Origin: Photobacterium alginatilyticum
GTDB taxonomy: Bacteria; Pseudomonadota; Gammaproteobacteria; Enterobacterales; Vibrionaceae
Reading direction: 5' to 3'
DNA: 35,305 nt
NCBI RefSeq assembly: GCF_009910675.1
Contig: NZ_RSEJ01000019.1
Location: forward strand, 112 to 35,416
The notes under the pieces were generated by a model. It was not told where the DNA came from, searched no databases, and was given only the letters and a program-made list of their open reading frames with translations. This document shows, in pieces, positions 24,051 to 34,058 of the stretch. Both the position numbers and the translations under genes were made by a program. Every line of letters starts with the position of its first letter. Within the stretch, counting starts at the first letter, position 1.

Positions 24051-24662
24051 CTAAAACGGCCACCAGCTACGGTTATCTTCCAATTCTTGCCGGCACTGCT
24101 TGAGTTGCCAGCCATAGTCCTTCGCCTGCTGTTCAACCTTGCGCGATATTTTCATCAGGGTCGGTTTGGAGCGGTAGGTGCCACGGCTATAGCCGCCACG
24201 CCCGTCATGGTAGGCCAAGTATTGATTGTAGGCATCCCACTTGGATATTCCCAGCTGCCGCTGGGTCTCACTGGTATACCAGCCAACAAACATCATCGAG
24301 TCAGCAAAGTCGGTACGCGAGCCGCCATTGCCCGTTGCCTTCTGGTAGTCCTCCCAGGCAGGATCCTGGGCCTGGGCGTAACCATAGGCGCTGCTGACCC
24401 TACCCCAGGGAATAAATCCCAGGACATAGTCCTTCGGTGGGCGGGCATCATGACGAAAACTGCTTTCCTGCTTGATAAACGCCATGGCGACATGCATCGG
24501 CGTCCCCCATTCTTCCTGCATATCAAGCCCCGCTTCATACCAATCCGGCTTTTCACGGAAAATACTGCACAGGTTAGACTGATCTTTGGGAGGAGGCGTC
24601 GCACAGCCGGCCAGCGTGACGGCCAGGCCTGAATACAGTATCAAACGGGAAACAAAGCGCAT
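24051..24662 (-). CDS. Lytic-transglycosylase-like (SLT) lipoprotein
   Basis: This 203-residue lipoprotein starts at ATG 24662; the open frame to 24692 begins with TTG and is rejected. The signal peptide ends in LAGC (Cys20). Features of SLT/lysozyme folds follow: a Glu in AFIKQESSFRHDARPP (probable catalytic acid), SSAYGYAQAQDPAWEDYQ and YLAYHDGRGGYSRGTY. It probably cuts peptidoglycan glycan strands from the periplasmic face of a membrane. I know no gene name for it. It lies between luxS and gshA, and a probable small RNA is read from the opposite strand upstream of it. Confidence 0.82.
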   Translation of the reverse strand: MRFVSRLILYSGLAVTLAGCATPPPKDQSNLCSIFREKPDWYEAGLDMQEEWGTPMHVAMAFIKQESSFRHDARPPKDYVLGFIPWGRVSSAYGYAQAQDPAWEDYQKATGNGGSRTDFADSMMFVGWYTSETQRQLGISKWDAYNQYLAYHDGRGGYSRGTYRSKPTLMKISRKVEQQAKDYGWQLKQCRQELEDNRSWWPF

Positions 24663-24677
24663 TTTTTCATCCAAGTC

Positions 24678-24705
24678 GGAACCAAACGACAAATTAACGG
24701 TCAGA
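24678..24705 (+). promoter_or_regulatory. SigmaE-type promoter of the MicA-like RNA
   Basis: GGAACCA (24678-24684), 16 bp, then TCAGA (24701-24705) resembles the RpoE consensus GGAACTT-N16-TCAAA (5 of 7 and 4 of 5). The start would fall near 24711, about 73 nt before the end of the T run of the terminator. No plus-strand protein gene follows. Confidence 0.6.
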
Positions 24706-24710
24706 ACCTA

Positions 24711-24783
24711 TGACTGACAGCCGTGCTGTCATCATCCCTGCGAAATTATATTACCGGGCAGCAAGGTAGCTGCCCATTTTTTT
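24711..24783 (+). ncRNA. Probable MicA-like envelope-stress small RNA
   Basis: This is a probable transcript of about 73 nt between the transglycosylase gene and gshA, on the opposite strand. It begins with a 7-bp hairpin (TGACAGC / GCTGTCA, 24715-24731), continues with TCATCATCCCTG (24729-24740), which I recognise from E. coli MicA, then an A/U-rich stretch (GAAATTATATTA) of the kind Hfq binds. It ends in a strong terminator, GGGCAGC / GCTGCCC (24756-24775), with seven Ts. MicA in E. coli is about 72 nt, sigmaE-driven, lies between luxS and gshA on the opposite strand and represses ompA and other porins. Expression and targets here are inferred. Vibrio MicV may be the same RNA; I cannot tell. 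Confidence 0.68.
24756..24783 (+). terminator. Plus-strand terminator with no protein gene before it
   Basis: GGGCAGC, AAGGTA and GCTGCCC then ATTTTTTT form a typical Rho-independent terminator on the plus strand. The neighbouring genes are all on the minus strand, where the same stem has no T run. It is best explained as the 3' end of the small RNA. Confidence 0.85.
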
Positions 24784-24811
24784 ATCTCAAATTGAGACCG
24801 ATACCGACCCC

Positions 24812-26377
24812 CTATTTCAGGTCGGCAAAATAATCATCCAGAAACTCATCAAAAGACTGGCTGTCATTCTGTTCTATCTGAGCCTGCCTGATTCTCGACG
24901 CTTCGACTTCCTGCTCAAACTCTTGTTGTGAGTAGAATGCAAAGTCGCGATCTTTAATCTCACCGGCGTGAGCATTGGCCAACTCCAATCCAACCCGACC
25001 AATTCCTTCCTGTTGTTTGATCTGGTTCAGCAACCGGGCTGACAATGTCAGTTCAGGATCATCAATCCATTTTTTCAGGCGCAAGATAGTCTGCTGGTAG
25101 CTGTCATTTCCGGCAGCGGCGTCCATCGCCAGAGCAACCTGTTCCAGTTCGGCAAACACACGCTGGCCCCACTTCTGAACAGTCAGACGTTCACCGTTAC
25201 AGCCGATCTTTAGCAGCAACTCGGGATTACGGCCATCAAGCACCACACGGTTCCAGTTATCGCGCCAGCATTCAAGCTCGGCATCGTCCATCTGATCCGA
25301 CGGTGACAACACAGCCCAGGTCAGGAACAAGTCCAGGAAACGGACCTGATCGGCCGTTATCCCAATCGGACTGAACGGGTTCACATCCAGCGAGCGCACT
25401 TCAATATACTCAACACCGCCACGGCTCAACGCTTCGGAAGGTTTCTCGCCGTCGGCAGCAACACGCTTAGGACGGATTGGTGCATACAGCTCGTTCTCGA
25501 TTTGCAGCACGTTAGTATTTAGCTGACGGTACTCTCCGTCGACCTTCACCCCGATGCTGGCAAACTCTTCGGACGGAGTACGAATCGCTTTCTGCAGTCC
25601 TTCCAGATACTGGTCAAGGCTGTTGAAGCCAATCTTCAGCGAACTTTGTTCATGGTTGGTGTAACCAAGATCACTCAGGCGTAATGCCGTTGCATTAGGC
25701 AAGAAATACGTTCCGCACCCCACTTTTTCAAAATTGAGTGCAGAGGCACTCTTGTTGAGGAACGAGCCGCACAGCGCCGGAGAGGCACCGAACAGATACG
25801 GGATCAACCAGCCAAAGCGGTAGTAGTTACGGATCAGGCCAAAATAGGCATCTGACACGGAATCGCGGCGCTCCTGTTCGGCCTGATCGCCAAACAGCTG
25901 CTGCCAAAATTCATCCGGAAACGAAAAGTTAAAATGCACCCCGGAAATCACCTGCATCACGCTGCCGTAGCGGTGCTTCAGCCCCTCGCGATATAGCGTC
26001 TTCATGCGGCCGCTATTCGAGCTACCGTATTGCGCCAGGGTAATATCGTCTTCCTTACCGACAAAACACGGCATCGACATTGGCCACAGGCTTTCCTGAT
26101 CCAGTTTACTGTAGGTGAACTGATGAATATCACTTAGCTGCGTCAACAAACTGTCAACATCATGCGACACCGGCGTAATAAACTCCAACAACGACTCGGC
26201 AAAATCTGTCGTTACCCATTTGTTGGTTAATGCCGAACCCAGTCCGGCAGGGTGCGGCTGTGCAGACAGGTCTCCTTGCGGTGTCATACGTAGCGCTTCT
26301 CGTTCCAAGCCACGCCCTATCTGAGTCAGTGCATCAGGATTAGCAGAAATCTGCTGCAACCTTTGTGAAAAATCCAT
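24812..26377 (-). CDS. gshA: GshA glutamate-cysteine ligase
   Basis: The protein has 521 residues if started at ATG 26377 ([10 protein letters not shown]); ATG 26386 is possible, and no start has a clear ribosome site. It is close to E. coli GshA (518): [11 protein letters not shown] (about 22-32), [57 protein letters not shown] and [18 protein letters not shown] are all kept. It joins glutamate and cysteine with ATP, the first and rate-limiting step of glutathione synthesis in the cytosol. An M16 peptidase gene separates it from yqaA, its direct neighbour in E. coli. Confidence 0.97.
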   Translation of the reverse strand: MDFSQRLQQISANPDALTQIGRGLEREALRMTPQGDLSAQPHPAGLGSALTNKWVTTDFAESLLEFITPVSHDVDSLLTQLSDIHQFTYSKLDQESLWPMSMPCFVGKEDDITLAQYGSSNSGRMKTLYREGLKHRYGSVMQVISGVHFNFSFPDEFWQQLFGDQAEQERRDSVSDAYFGLIRNYYRFGWLIPYLFGASPALCGSFLNKSASALNFEKVGCGTYFLPNATALRLSDLGYTNHEQSSLKIGFNSLDQYLEGLQKAIRTPSEEFASIGVKVDGEYRQLNTNVLQIENELYAPIRPKRVAADGEKPSEALSRGGVEYIEVRSLDVNPFSPIGITADQVRFLDLFLTWAVLSPSDQMDDAELECWRDNWNRVVLDGRNPELLLKIGCNGERLTVQKWGQRVFAELEQVALAMDAAAGNDSYQQTILRLKKWIDDPELTLSARLLNQIKQQEGIGRVGLELANAHAGEIKDRDFAFYSQQEFEQEVEASRIRQAQIEQNDSQSFDEFLDDYFADLK

Positions 26378-26524
26378 CAAGGCCATTCTCAATCATTAAC
26401 TTAATAAGTGAGCTAGAGTAATCATTATTTTTTACGATTACCACGATTATTAGTGCGAAACAGTTTTACAGGCCAGAAACAATCATGACCATCCGCACTT
26501 TGCTCTCTGTTACATAAAAGCAGT

Positions 26525-26552
26525 AAAAAGCCAGCACTTTGCATGCTGGCTT
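26525..26552 (-). terminator. Terminator of the M16 peptidase gene
   Basis: On the minus strand GCCAGCA, a 7-nt loop and TGCTGGC are followed by TTTTTA, 27 bp after the peptidase stop. Confidence 0.82.
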
Positions 26553-26578
26553 CATTCAGGGTAAGACCACTATCGCCG

Positions 26579-29434
26579 CTACTTCTGCGGCTCCAGCACC
26601 TTAATCGGGATCCCCAGCGTTTCAAACTGCGGCGTCAGCGACTTGGCATCACCGACAACGATTATTTGATAATCCTTTGGATTAAACCAGGTTGACGCCA
26701 GCTCATTGAGTCGTGACTTGCTGATACTCACAACAATATCGTTACGGGTATCGACAAAGTTCTCCGGCAGTGAATAGGTCAGGATCTGCCCCAGTAGCTG
26801 GGCCTTCTTACCCGGCGTTTCATAGTTCAGGGCATCTTTCTGTCCGACCGCCAGGCGCATAAAGGCCACTTCCTCGTCAGTGACGCCCTCCGAGCTCATT
26901 TTCTCCAGCTCGGCAAGAAACTCCTTGAGCGAGGCCAGGCTGGCATCGGCGCGAACCTGGGCATAGTAGACAGACAACCCGACTTCCTTGCCGCCACTCT
27001 GGTAACCGCCGGCACCATAAGTGTAGCCTTTGTCCTCACGCAGATTTAAGTTGATACGGCTATTGAAGTTACCGGCCAGATTGAAGTTCGCCAGCTGGGT
27101 TTCAAACAGTTCCCCGGTCGCATCAAACGGCAGCCCCTGGCGCACCAGGCGGATCACGGTTTGTGGTGCGCCCGGTTTGTCGACCATCCACAGCGTCTGC
27201 TGGGGAAGGTTCGGCAGTCCCTGCGGCGCATATGTCGGCTCGGGCATGCCCTGCCAGTTAGCCAGGAAGTCGAGCTGAGAGGTCAGCTGCTTCGAGTTGA
27301 TATCGCCAACCACCACAATATCGGCCCCGTTCGGGGTGTAGTATCGACGATAGAAGGCTTTGACATCATCAAGCGAAATCGCTTCCAACGAGTCCTTGGT
27401 GCCTTCCGGCGGCAAGCTAAAGCTGGTTCCGCGGAACAAGACTTCACGGGTTGCCTGGCCAGCAAGCCACGACGGGCGCTGGTGCTCATAAACAACGCCT
27501 TCAAGGGCCTGCTGTTTGACGCGCTCAAAATCAACCGGATCAAAGGCCGGGTTGAACAGGCGCTCCTCCATGATGGCCAACGTCTGAGGCAGGTTCTTCT
27601 CCAGTGACGTGACAGACACAACCGTGCCATACAAACCGGCACTGAAGCTCACCGTACTGCCCAGGCTATCTAGCCGTGATGACAGCTCCTCGGCAGAAGA
27701 CTTTGTACTGGCCTCGCCCATCATCGAGGCAGTGAGCTGCGCCAGCCCGGTTTTCCCGGCAGGCTCGAAACGTCGGCCGGCTGGGATCACCATTTGCAGT
27801 TCGACTGTCGGCGTTTCACGGTATTTGGTTCCCAGTACCTTGATCCCGTTCGCCAGCTCAAACTGATACAGTTCGGGCATCACAGACTCAACCGGCGAAG
27901 ACGGTTGTGGCATCACCGAACGGTCGAAGTCATCAGCCGGCTCCCTGAGCAGCAACTCGTTATCTGCCACTTTCTGGTGCTCGCCGATGATCCGGGAAGG
28001 CGGTGCATAGTTAGGCTTGGCGGCCTGAATCGCCGTATTCCCCTTGGGAACAACACTCAGGGTGACGCTAGGATTACCGTTGATGTAACGCATGTAGGCC
28101 TGCTCCATACTGGTGGTTGTCACCGCCCGGAGATTGCCCAGCTCGACACTCAGGTAATTCGGGTTATCAAAGAAAGTCTGGTAGGCCGCCAGCTGAGAAA
28201 CTTTGCCACTGACACTCTGCAGACCAAAGATCGCGTTGGCTTCAACCATGCCCTTGAGCTCGTTAAGCTCTTTGCTGTTGATACCGCGCTGCTCAAGTCC
28301 GTCCAGTACCGTCGTGACTTTCTGGCGCAGATCTTTCAGGTTTCCTTTATTGCCGCTCTGCCCCATGGCGTAGACATACATGGTACAGGCCAGCTCGGCA
28401 CAGTCATGAAAGGCACCGGCGTCGACCACTTCGCCCGTCTTGACCAGGTTCTGGTACAACAGGCTGTTCTTGCCACCGCCGATAACCCGCGCCAGCATAT
28501 CCAGCGAGGCTTCATCCTCGGCACCGTTATAGGAAGTCGGCCACGCCATCAGCAGCATAGGTTGCTGAATTTTGTCTTCCAGGGTCAGATAGCGATCGGC
28601 GTCGATCGTCACTGGTTTCTTCGCCGACTTTTCAACTTCAGGACCACGCGGGATCGAGCCGAAATACTTGCTCACCCAGGCCAGCGTCTGCTCGACATCA
28701 ATATCACCGCCAATGGTCAGCGTGGCATTGTTCGGTCCGTACCAACGCAGGAAAAATGCCTTTAGATCGTTGACATCTACCCGATCCAAATCCTCGATAT
28801 AACCGATTGTCTGCCAGGAATAAGGGTGGGTACGGGGAAACAGTGCTTCCCCCATACGTTCGTAAACCAAGCCATATGGCCGGTTTTCGTAACGCTGGGC
28901 GCGTTCGTTTTTCACCGTCGAACGCTGAATTTCAAACTTGCGCTGCGAGACAGCCCCTAACAGGAAGCCCATTCGGTCCGACTCCAGCCAAAGCATTTTC
29001 TCCAACTGGTTGGAAGGAACAGTCTGGAAGTAATTGGTCCGGTCGCGGTTGGTGGTACCATTGAGGGTTCCACCTGCCTCGGTGATCAGGCGGAAGTGTT
29101 CCTGATCGCCGACATGCTCGGAACCCTGGAACATCATATGTTCAAAAAAATGGGCAAAACCTGACTTGCCCAGCTCTTCACGGGCCGATCCCACATGGTA
29201 GGTCATGTCGACATGAACCAGCGGATCAGACTTGTCTTCGTGCAGCAGCACAGTCAGCCCATTGTCGAGGGTATATTTGGTATAGGGAATAACAGGCTCG
29301 TCAGGCTGTCCGCCTGTCACCTGTTCAATAAACGTTACCCCTTCAGGTAACTCGGGAGCCGCGTCTCTCTGCGCCAACTGGGCTCCACACCCAGCAAGAG
29401 AAAATAGCGCAACGCCTAGAATCCACTTTTGCAC
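26579..29434 (-). CDS. M16-family zinc metallopeptidase lipoprotein
   Basis: The start is GTG 29434, with AAGGAA about 8 nt upstream; this gives 951 residues and a clean lipoprotein signal (FSLAGC, Cys16). The frame is open further upstream but overlaps yqaA. The zinc motif HFFEH (His95, Glu98, His99) lies in the first M16 domain. A second M16 pair (about 530-940, with IKVLGTKYRETPTVELQMVI broken at YRETP) is the usual non-catalytic half. The whole is pitrilysin-like and probably degrades peptides in the periplasm. It begins 14 bp after the yqaA stop, so the two are probably co-transcribed. Confidence 0.92.
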   Translation of the reverse strand: MQKWILGVALFSLAGCGAQLAQRDAAPELPEGVTFIEQVTGGQPDEPVIPYTKYTLDNGLTVLLHEDKSDPLVHVDMTYHVGSAREELGKSGFAHFFEHMMFQGSEHVGDQEHFRLITEAGGTLNGTTNRDRTNYFQTVPSNQLEKMLWLESDRMGFLLGAVSQRKFEIQRSTVKNERAQRYENRPYGLVYERMGEALFPRTHPYSWQTIGYIEDLDRVDVNDLKAFFLRWYGPNNATLTIGGDIDVEQTLAWVSKYFGSIPRGPEVEKSAKKPVTIDADRYLTLEDKIQQPMLLMAWPTSYNGAEDEASLDMLARVIGGGKNSLLYQNLVKTGEVVDAGAFHDCAELACTMYVYAMGQSGNKGNLKDLRQKVTTVLDGLEQRGINSKELNELKGMVEANAIFGLQSVSGKVSQLAAYQTFFDNPNYLSVELGNLRAVTTTSMEQAYMRYINGNPSVTLSVVPKGNTAIQAAKPNYAPPSRIIGEHQKVADNELLLREPADDFDRSVMPQPSSPVESVMPELYQFELANGIKVLGTKYRETPTVELQMVIPAGRRFEPAGKTGLAQLTASMMGEASTKSSAEELSSRLDSLGSTVSFSAGLYGTVVSVTSLEKNLPQTLAIMEERLFNPAFDPVDFERVKQQALEGVVYEHQRPSWLAGQATREVLFRGTSFSLPPEGTKDSLEAISLDDVKAFYRRYYTPNGADIVVVGDINSKQLTSQLDFLANWQGMPEPTYAPQGLPNLPQQTLWMVDKPGAPQTVIRLVRQGLPFDATGELFETQLANFNLAGNFNSRINLNLREDKGYTYGAGGYQSGGKEVGLSVYYAQVRADASLASLKEFLAELEKMSSEGVTDEEVAFMRLAVGQKDALNYETPGKKAQLLGQILTYSLPENFVDTRNDIVVSISKSRLNELASTWFNPKDYQIIVVGDAKSLTPQFETLGIPIKVLEPQK

Positions 29435-29448
29435 GTAAGCATTCCTTA

Positions 29449-29877
29449 TTATAAACCTTGTACGATCAGAGCCAGTACAGCATAACGTATGGCCTTTCCG
29501 ATCATGACGATCAGAAAACTCAGCCAATGGCGCATACGCAACCAGCCTGCCGCCAAACACAAAGGATCCCCGATAACGGGTAACCAGCTGAAAAACAATG
29601 ACCAGTAGCCATATTTTTTCAGCCATTGCAGGGCTTTATGACCATGTTTTTCATCAGAAGTTTTATCTGGCAGTAATCTTCCCAGCCAGTAGTTCGTCAT
29701 TCCCCCCAGGGTATTGCCCAACGTCGCCACAGCCACGACGAGCCATACCGCATTATCGCCGAGCTTGAGGGTAGCAATGAGACTCGCTTCCGAGCCTCCG
29801 GGGAGCAAGGTGGCACTCAAAAAACCAGTGGTGAACAACACCCAAAGTGCCGATTCACCATTCATTAACTCTAGCAT
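29449..29877 (-). CDS. yqaA: YqaA, DedA/VTT-like inner-membrane protein
   Basis: This 142-residue membrane protein has about four helices and the family motifs FLSATLLPGGSEASL (about 19-33), LGNTLGGMTNYWLGR (about 53-67) and FSWLPVIGDPLCLAAGWLRM. E. coli YqaA has the same length. Distant DedA proteins move lipids or the undecaprenyl carrier; that role is not shown for YqaA. It lies just before the M16 peptidase gene and 65 bp after the oxidoreductase gene. Confidence 0.9.
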   Translation of the reverse strand: MLELMNGESALWVLFTTGFLSATLLPGGSEASLIATLKLGDNAVWLVVAVATLGNTLGGMTNYWLGRLLPDKTSDEKHGHKALQWLKKYGYWSLFFSWLPVIGDPLCLAAGWLRMRHWLSFLIVMIGKAIRYAVLALIVQGL

Positions 29878-29942
29878 TGAAACAACTTATTGATAATCAG
29901 GCAGATTGTATTCTACCTTTTGAGAAAGTCACCGTGCAGGCT

Positions 29943-30902
29943 TTACTCGCCGCTATCTACAGCCAGTACGATCTTGCCTCGGGTATGGCCTGCCTCAATG
30001 TCGCTGTGCGCCTGCGCCCCGTCAGACAGCGGATATTGTGAAGCGATATGCAGTTTTAGCTGTCCGCTCTCCAGCATGGCCATCATAGCATTGTTCTGCT
30101 CGACAGACGGCGACACCAGCATCCCCTCTGCCTGTAACTCCCGCTGCCGGGCCTGCTCGCAGACGGCATCGGCGGTAATCGTCGGAATGGTCACCACCCG
30201 CCCCCCCGGTTTTACACAATCCAATGCCGCGATACCAACATCACCGCCCATGAGGTCAATCAGTACATCGACAGGTTCGATCTGCTCAGCCAATGGCGCC
30301 CGGTGATAATCCACCGCCGTTGCCCCCAGGTCGTTAACAAACGCCATATTGGCCGCCGAGCAACTGGCCATCACATTGGCTCCCCGGGCAACCGCCAACT
30401 GGATCGCAATATGACCGACGCCACCGGCACCGGCCAGGATCAGCACCCGATCATTCTCGCCTGCCTGTCCCTTATCGAGCGCCTGCCATGCCGTTTGCCC
30501 GGCCAGCGGCAGTGCTGCTGCACTGGCCAGATGGATGCCTTTCGCAACTCGGCTCAGCGCATCGGCCTCGACAGCCACATATTCACTGTAGCCACCACCT
30601 TTAAGGGGAAAACCGACAAACCCCGCCACACTCTCTCCAACAGCGAAGTCCTGTACGTTCGCACCAACTTTCACCACCTTGCCGGCAATGTCATAGCCCG
30701 GCACCCAGGGCAGGTTATCTTTGTTCTGCTGCGCAGCCCACCCCAGCCCGGCACGGGTTTTGGCATCTATCGGGTTCACGCCGGCATAGGCGACCCTGAC
30801 CAGCACCTGGCTATCAGACGGTACAGGTATTTCGGTAGTTTGCATCGCCAATACCGAAGGCTGACCAAACTGGGTTATTGCGAGTTGCTGACAAGCGTTC
30901 AT
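29943..30902 (-). CDS. Quinone-oxidoreductase-like MDR dehydrogenase
   Basis: This 319-residue protein starts at ATG 30902 (MNACQQLAITQFG) after a rich AAGGAAAAGGGA ribosome site; the longer open frame to 31163 runs through the oad terminator and is rejected. It has a GroES-like N-terminal half (VAYAGVNPIDAKTRAG, VPGYDIAGKVVKVG) and a Rossmann half with the NADP-binding motif ILAGAGGVGHIAIQLA (about 153-168). The catalytic and structural zinc cysteines of alcohol dehydrogenases are absent, which fits the zeta-crystallin/quinone-reductase branch. Its substrate is unknown. Confidence 0.9.
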   Translation of the reverse strand: MNACQQLAITQFGQPSVLAMQTTEIPVPSDSQVLVRVAYAGVNPIDAKTRAGLGWAAQQNKDNLPWVPGYDIAGKVVKVGANVQDFAVGESVAGFVGFPLKGGGYSEYVAVEADALSRVAKGIHLASAAALPLAGQTAWQALDKGQAGENDRVLILAGAGGVGHIAIQLAVARGANVMASCSAANMAFVNDLGATAVDYHRAPLAEQIEPVDVLIDLMGGDVGIAALDCVKPGGRVVTIPTITADAVCEQARQRELQAEGMLVSPSVEQNNAMMAMLESGQLKLHIASQYPLSDGAQAHSDIEAGHTRGKIVLAVDSGE

Positions 30903-30978
30903 TCCCTTTTCCTTTTTATCTGATTTATACCGGTATGTGATCATTGATGTAAGAGAGCATATACCTAATTGCCACCAT

Positions 30979-31010
30979 AAAAAAACGGGTAGCATATTGC
31001 TACCCGTTTC
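30979..31010 (-). terminator. Terminator of oadGAB
   Basis: A perfect 12-bp stem (AAACGGGTAGCA / TGCTACCCGTTT) with a 3-nt loop is followed on the minus strand by TTTTATGG, 77 bp after the oadB stop. Confidence 0.9.
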
Positions 31011-31086
31011 AATGTGTTTCAAACCAACAAGGCTTATCTGGCATCCAAGCGGCTTCTCACCGGTGTATTGCCTAGTCGATATGCTG

Positions 31087-32217
31087 TTAGCCAACCAGAG
31101 CCAGCAAAATACCGGCCGCAACCGCCGAACCCAGTACCCCGGCCACGTTAGGGCCCATGGCATGCATCAGCAGGAAGTTGTGCGGGTTAGCCTCGAGGCC
31201 GACCTTGTTAACAACCCGTGCCGCCATCGGTACCGCTGATACGCCCGCCGCACCAATAAGTGGGTTGATATCTTCCTTGCTGTAGCGGTTAAGCAATTTG
31301 GCCATCAGGACACCACCGCCGGTACCGACACTGAATGCCACCGCACCCAGCACCAGGATCCCCAGGGTTTCGAACTGCAGGAACTTGTCTGCTTCCAGCT
31401 TTGAGCCGACACCCAGTCCAAGCATGATAGTCACAATATTGATCAGCTCGTTCTGAACCGTGTTGGACAGGCGATCGACGACCCCGGACTCACGCATCAG
31501 GTTACCCAGACAGAACATACCGACCAGCGGCGTCGCCGAAGGCAGGAACAAGATAGTCATCAACAGTACTGCCAGCGGGAACAGCACCTTCTCGGCCTTG
31601 CCGACATGGCGAAGCTGCTCCATCTGGATCACACGCTCTTCCGGTGTAGTCAGCGCCTTCATAATTGGCGGCTGAATGATCGGCACCAGTGCCATATAAC
31701 TATAGGCAGCTACCGCAATCGCACCGAGCAGATCCGGTGACAGACGACTTGCCAGGAAGATGGCCGTCGGGCCGTCGGCACCACCGATGATCGCGATAGA
31801 TGACGCATCTGCCAGGGTAAATTCCATCCCGGGCACCATGTTGAGCAAGATTGCCCCGAACAGGGTGAAGAAAATACCAAACTGGGCCGCAGCACCGAGC
31901 AGCAGGGTTTTCGGGTTCGCAATCAACGCCCCGAAGTCCGTCATTGCTCCGACGCCCATGAAGATCAACAGCGGGAAGACCCCGGTTTCAATCCCGACAT
32001 AGTAGATGTAATAGAGCAGACCGCCCGGCTCGGTAAAGCCGGCATTCGGAATGTTTGCCAGTATTGCACCAAAGCCCATCGGCAACAGCAGCAAGGGTTC
32101 GAAGCCCTTGCGGATCGCCAAGAAAAGCAGGCCGGCACCGACCAGGATCATTACAAGCTGTCCGAACTCGAAGTTCGCAATCCCGGTCTCTGACCAGAGT
32201 TTTAATAAACCGTCCAT
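31087..32217 (-). CDS. oadB: OadB, sodium-pump beta subunit of oxaloacetate decarboxylase
   Basis: This 376-residue protein with about nine hydrophobic segments carries the family core [21 protein letters not shown] (about 141-161), containing the Asp used for Na+ and carboxyl transfer, and the later motif [18 protein letters not shown]. OadB decarboxylates carboxybiotin on OadA and exports Na+ across the inner membrane. It follows oadA by 9 bp in the operon oadG-oadA-oadB. Confidence 0.96.
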   Translation of the reverse strand: MDGLLKLWSETGIANFEFGQLVMILVGAGLLFLAIRKGFEPLLLLPMGFGAILANIPNAGFTEPGGLLYYIYYVGIETGVFPLLIFMGVGAMTDFGALIANPKTLLLGAAAQFGIFFTLFGAILLNMVPGMEFTLADASSIAIIGGADGPTAIFLASRLSPDLLGAIAVAAYSYMALVPIIQPPIMKALTTPEERVIQMEQLRHVGKAEKVLFPLAVLLMTILFLPSATPLVGMFCLGNLMRESGVVDRLSNTVQNELINIVTIMLGLGVGSKLEADKFLQFETLGILVLGAVAFSVGTGGGVLMAKLLNRYSKEDINPLIGAAGVSAVPMAARVVNKVGLEANPHNFLLMHAMGPNVAGVLGSAVAAGILLALVG

Positions 32218-32226
32218 GGTACCCTC

Positions 32227-34014
32227 TTACGCCAGGCTCAGGATCGGTGATCCCACCGCTACCGAGTCGCCTTCCTTGACGTGCAGATCCTGCACCACAC
32301 CACTGCGGGCAGCCCTGACCTCAGTCTCCATTTTCATCGCTTCCAGCACAACCAGCACATCACCTTCAGCAACCGTATTGCCCGGCTGAACATTGATTTT
32401 GAAAATGTTACCGGCCAGCGGTGCCGAGACTGGCTCGGCAGTACTTGATGCAGCAACAGGCGCGGCTGCCGGAGCTGACGCGGCTACAGGTGCGATTGCC
32501 GATACCTCGCCCGCCGGGCCAACCTCGACATCATAAACCTGACCGTTTACGCGCACGCTGTATGACTCGCTGACGCCAGTTGCGGCTACCGGCGCAGCCG
32601 CCGCTGCAGGAGCCGGTGCTTCCTCGGTACCCGGAACCGGCTCGAAAGCCTCTGGGTTATTTCTGTTCTTCAGGAAGTTAAGGCCAACCTGAGGGAACAG
32701 GGCATACGTCAAGACGTCATCAACCTGATCGGTCGCTAGCGTGATCCCGTCCGCTTTGGCCTTGGCCACCAAGTCATCAGTCAGGCTCGCCAACTCATCC
32801 TCGATCAAATCAGCCGGTCGACACGTTACCGGCTCGGCACCGTCGAGTACTTTTGCCTGCAGTTCGGCATCCACCGGCGCAGGTGCTGCACCATACTCGC
32901 CTTTCAGGACACCCGCCGTTTCCTTGCTGATGCTCTTATAGCGCTCGCCGGTCAATACGTTCAGTACCGCCTGCGTACCGACAATCTGCGACGTCGGTGT
33001 TACCAGCGGAATAAAACCGAGATCCTTGCGAACGCGAGGGATTTCTTCCAGCACCTCGTCAAAGCGATCCGATGCACCCTGCTCTCTGAGCTGGCTTTCC
33101 ATATTGGTCAGCATACCGCCCGGTACCTGAGCCAGAAGAATACGGGCATCAACGCCCTTCAGGCTTCCCTCGAACTTGGCGTACTTTTTACGCACATCGC
33201 GGAAGTAGCTGGCAATCGGTTCCAGTTGCTGCAGATCCAGATTCGTATCACGCTCTGTACCTTCCAGCATAGCGATCACAGTTTCTGTCGGAGTGTGACC
33301 GTAGGTCTGGCTCATCGACGAAATTGCGGTATCCAGAATATCCAGACCGGCCTCGACCGCTTTCACCGCTGTCGCCGTAGACAGACCAGTCGTAGCGTGA
33401 CAGTGCAGCGCCAACGGCACATCACAGGACGCCTTAATACGCTTGACCAGTTCCTCTGCCTCATAAGGCTTAAGCAAACCGGACATATCTTTGATACAGA
33501 TAGAGTGACAGCCCAGATCTTCGAGGCGCTTGGCCAGATCGGTCCAGGTATCCAGGTTATGAACCGGACTGGTGGTATAGGAAATTGTTCCCTGGGCATG
33601 GGCACCGACATCAACGGTTGCCTTTACGGCTTTTTCAAAGTTGCGGACATCGTTCATCGCATCGAAGATACGGAACACATCCATACCGTTGGCATGTGCA
33701 CGCTCGACAAACTTCTCCACGACATCGTCGGCATAATGACGGTAGCCTAGTAGGTTCTGACCACGCAGCAGCATCTGCATCGGTGTTTTCGGCATCGCCT
33801 GCTTCAGGGCACGCAGACGCTCCCAAGGGTCTTCGCCCAGATAGCGAATACAGGAATCAAACGTAGCACCACCCCATGTTTCGAGAGACCAGTAACCGAC
33901 GTTATCCAACTGTTCGGCAATGGGCAGCATATCTTCAATACGCAAACGGGTCGCAAAAAGAGACTGATGGGCATCACGTAACACAACGTCAGTGATCGCT
34001 AAAGACTTGGACAT
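32227..34014 (-). CDS. oadA: OadA, biotin carboxyltransferase subunit of oxaloacetate decarboxylase
   Basis: This 595-residue protein starts at ATG 34014, 9 nt after AAGGAG; a GTG at 34020 is only 3 nt from it and less likely. It has a carboxyltransferase TIM barrel (about 5-270, [29 protein letters not shown] and the metal motif LHCHATTG), a PYC/OADA conserved domain (about 290-455), an Ala/Pro-rich linker and a biotinyl domain with Lys in EAMKMETE (about residue 561). It moves CO2 from oxaloacetate to biotin, leaving pyruvate, and passes it to OadB. Confidence 0.97.
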   Translation of the reverse strand: MSKSLAITDVVLRDAHQSLFATRLRIEDMLPIAEQLDNVGYWSLETWGGATFDSCIRYLGEDPWERLRALKQAMPKTPMQMLLRGQNLLGYRHYADDVVEKFVERAHANGMDVFRIFDAMNDVRNFEKAVKATVDVGAHAQGTISYTTSPVHNLDTWTDLAKRLEDLGCHSICIKDMSGLLKPYEAEELVKRIKASCDVPLALHCHATTGLSTATAVKAVEAGLDILDTAISSMSQTYGHTPTETVIAMLEGTERDTNLDLQQLEPIASYFRDVRKKYAKFEGSLKGVDARILLAQVPGGMLTNMESQLREQGASDRFDEVLEEIPRVRKDLGFIPLVTPTSQIVGTQAVLNVLTGERYKSISKETAGVLKGEYGAAPAPVDAELQAKVLDGAEPVTCRPADLIEDELASLTDDLVAKAKADGITLATDQVDDVLTYALFPQVGLNFLKNRNNPEAFEPVPGTEEAPAPAAAAAPVAATGVSESYSVRVNGQVYDVEVGPAGEVSAIAPVAASAPAAAPVAASSTAEPVSAPLAGNIFKINVQPGNTVAEGDVLVVLEAMKMETEVRAARSGVVQDLHVKEGDSVAVGSPILSLA

Positions 34015-34058
34015 GCTCACAAACTCCTTGTAATAAAAATCGTCCTGGAAATCACAAA

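Noticed and set aside
26425..26625. 66-codon minus-strand frame between gshA and the M16 gene
   Set aside because: It overlaps the peptidase 3' end and terminator in another frame, and its composition is unlike a natural protein.
27794..28765. 323-codon open frame on the plus strand inside the M16 peptidase gene
   Set aside because: It is wholly antisense to a protein with clear catalytic motifs, has no family features, and arises from codon bias of the real gene.
29435..29626. 64-codon N-terminal extension of the M16 peptidase
   Set aside because: It overlaps yqaA and would hide the lipoprotein signal. GTG 29434 has a good ribosome site.
30903..31163. 87-codon N-terminal extension of the quinone-oxidoreductase-like gene
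   Set aside because: It crosses the oadGAB terminator and the end of oadB. ATG 30902 has a strong ribosome site and starts the family fold.
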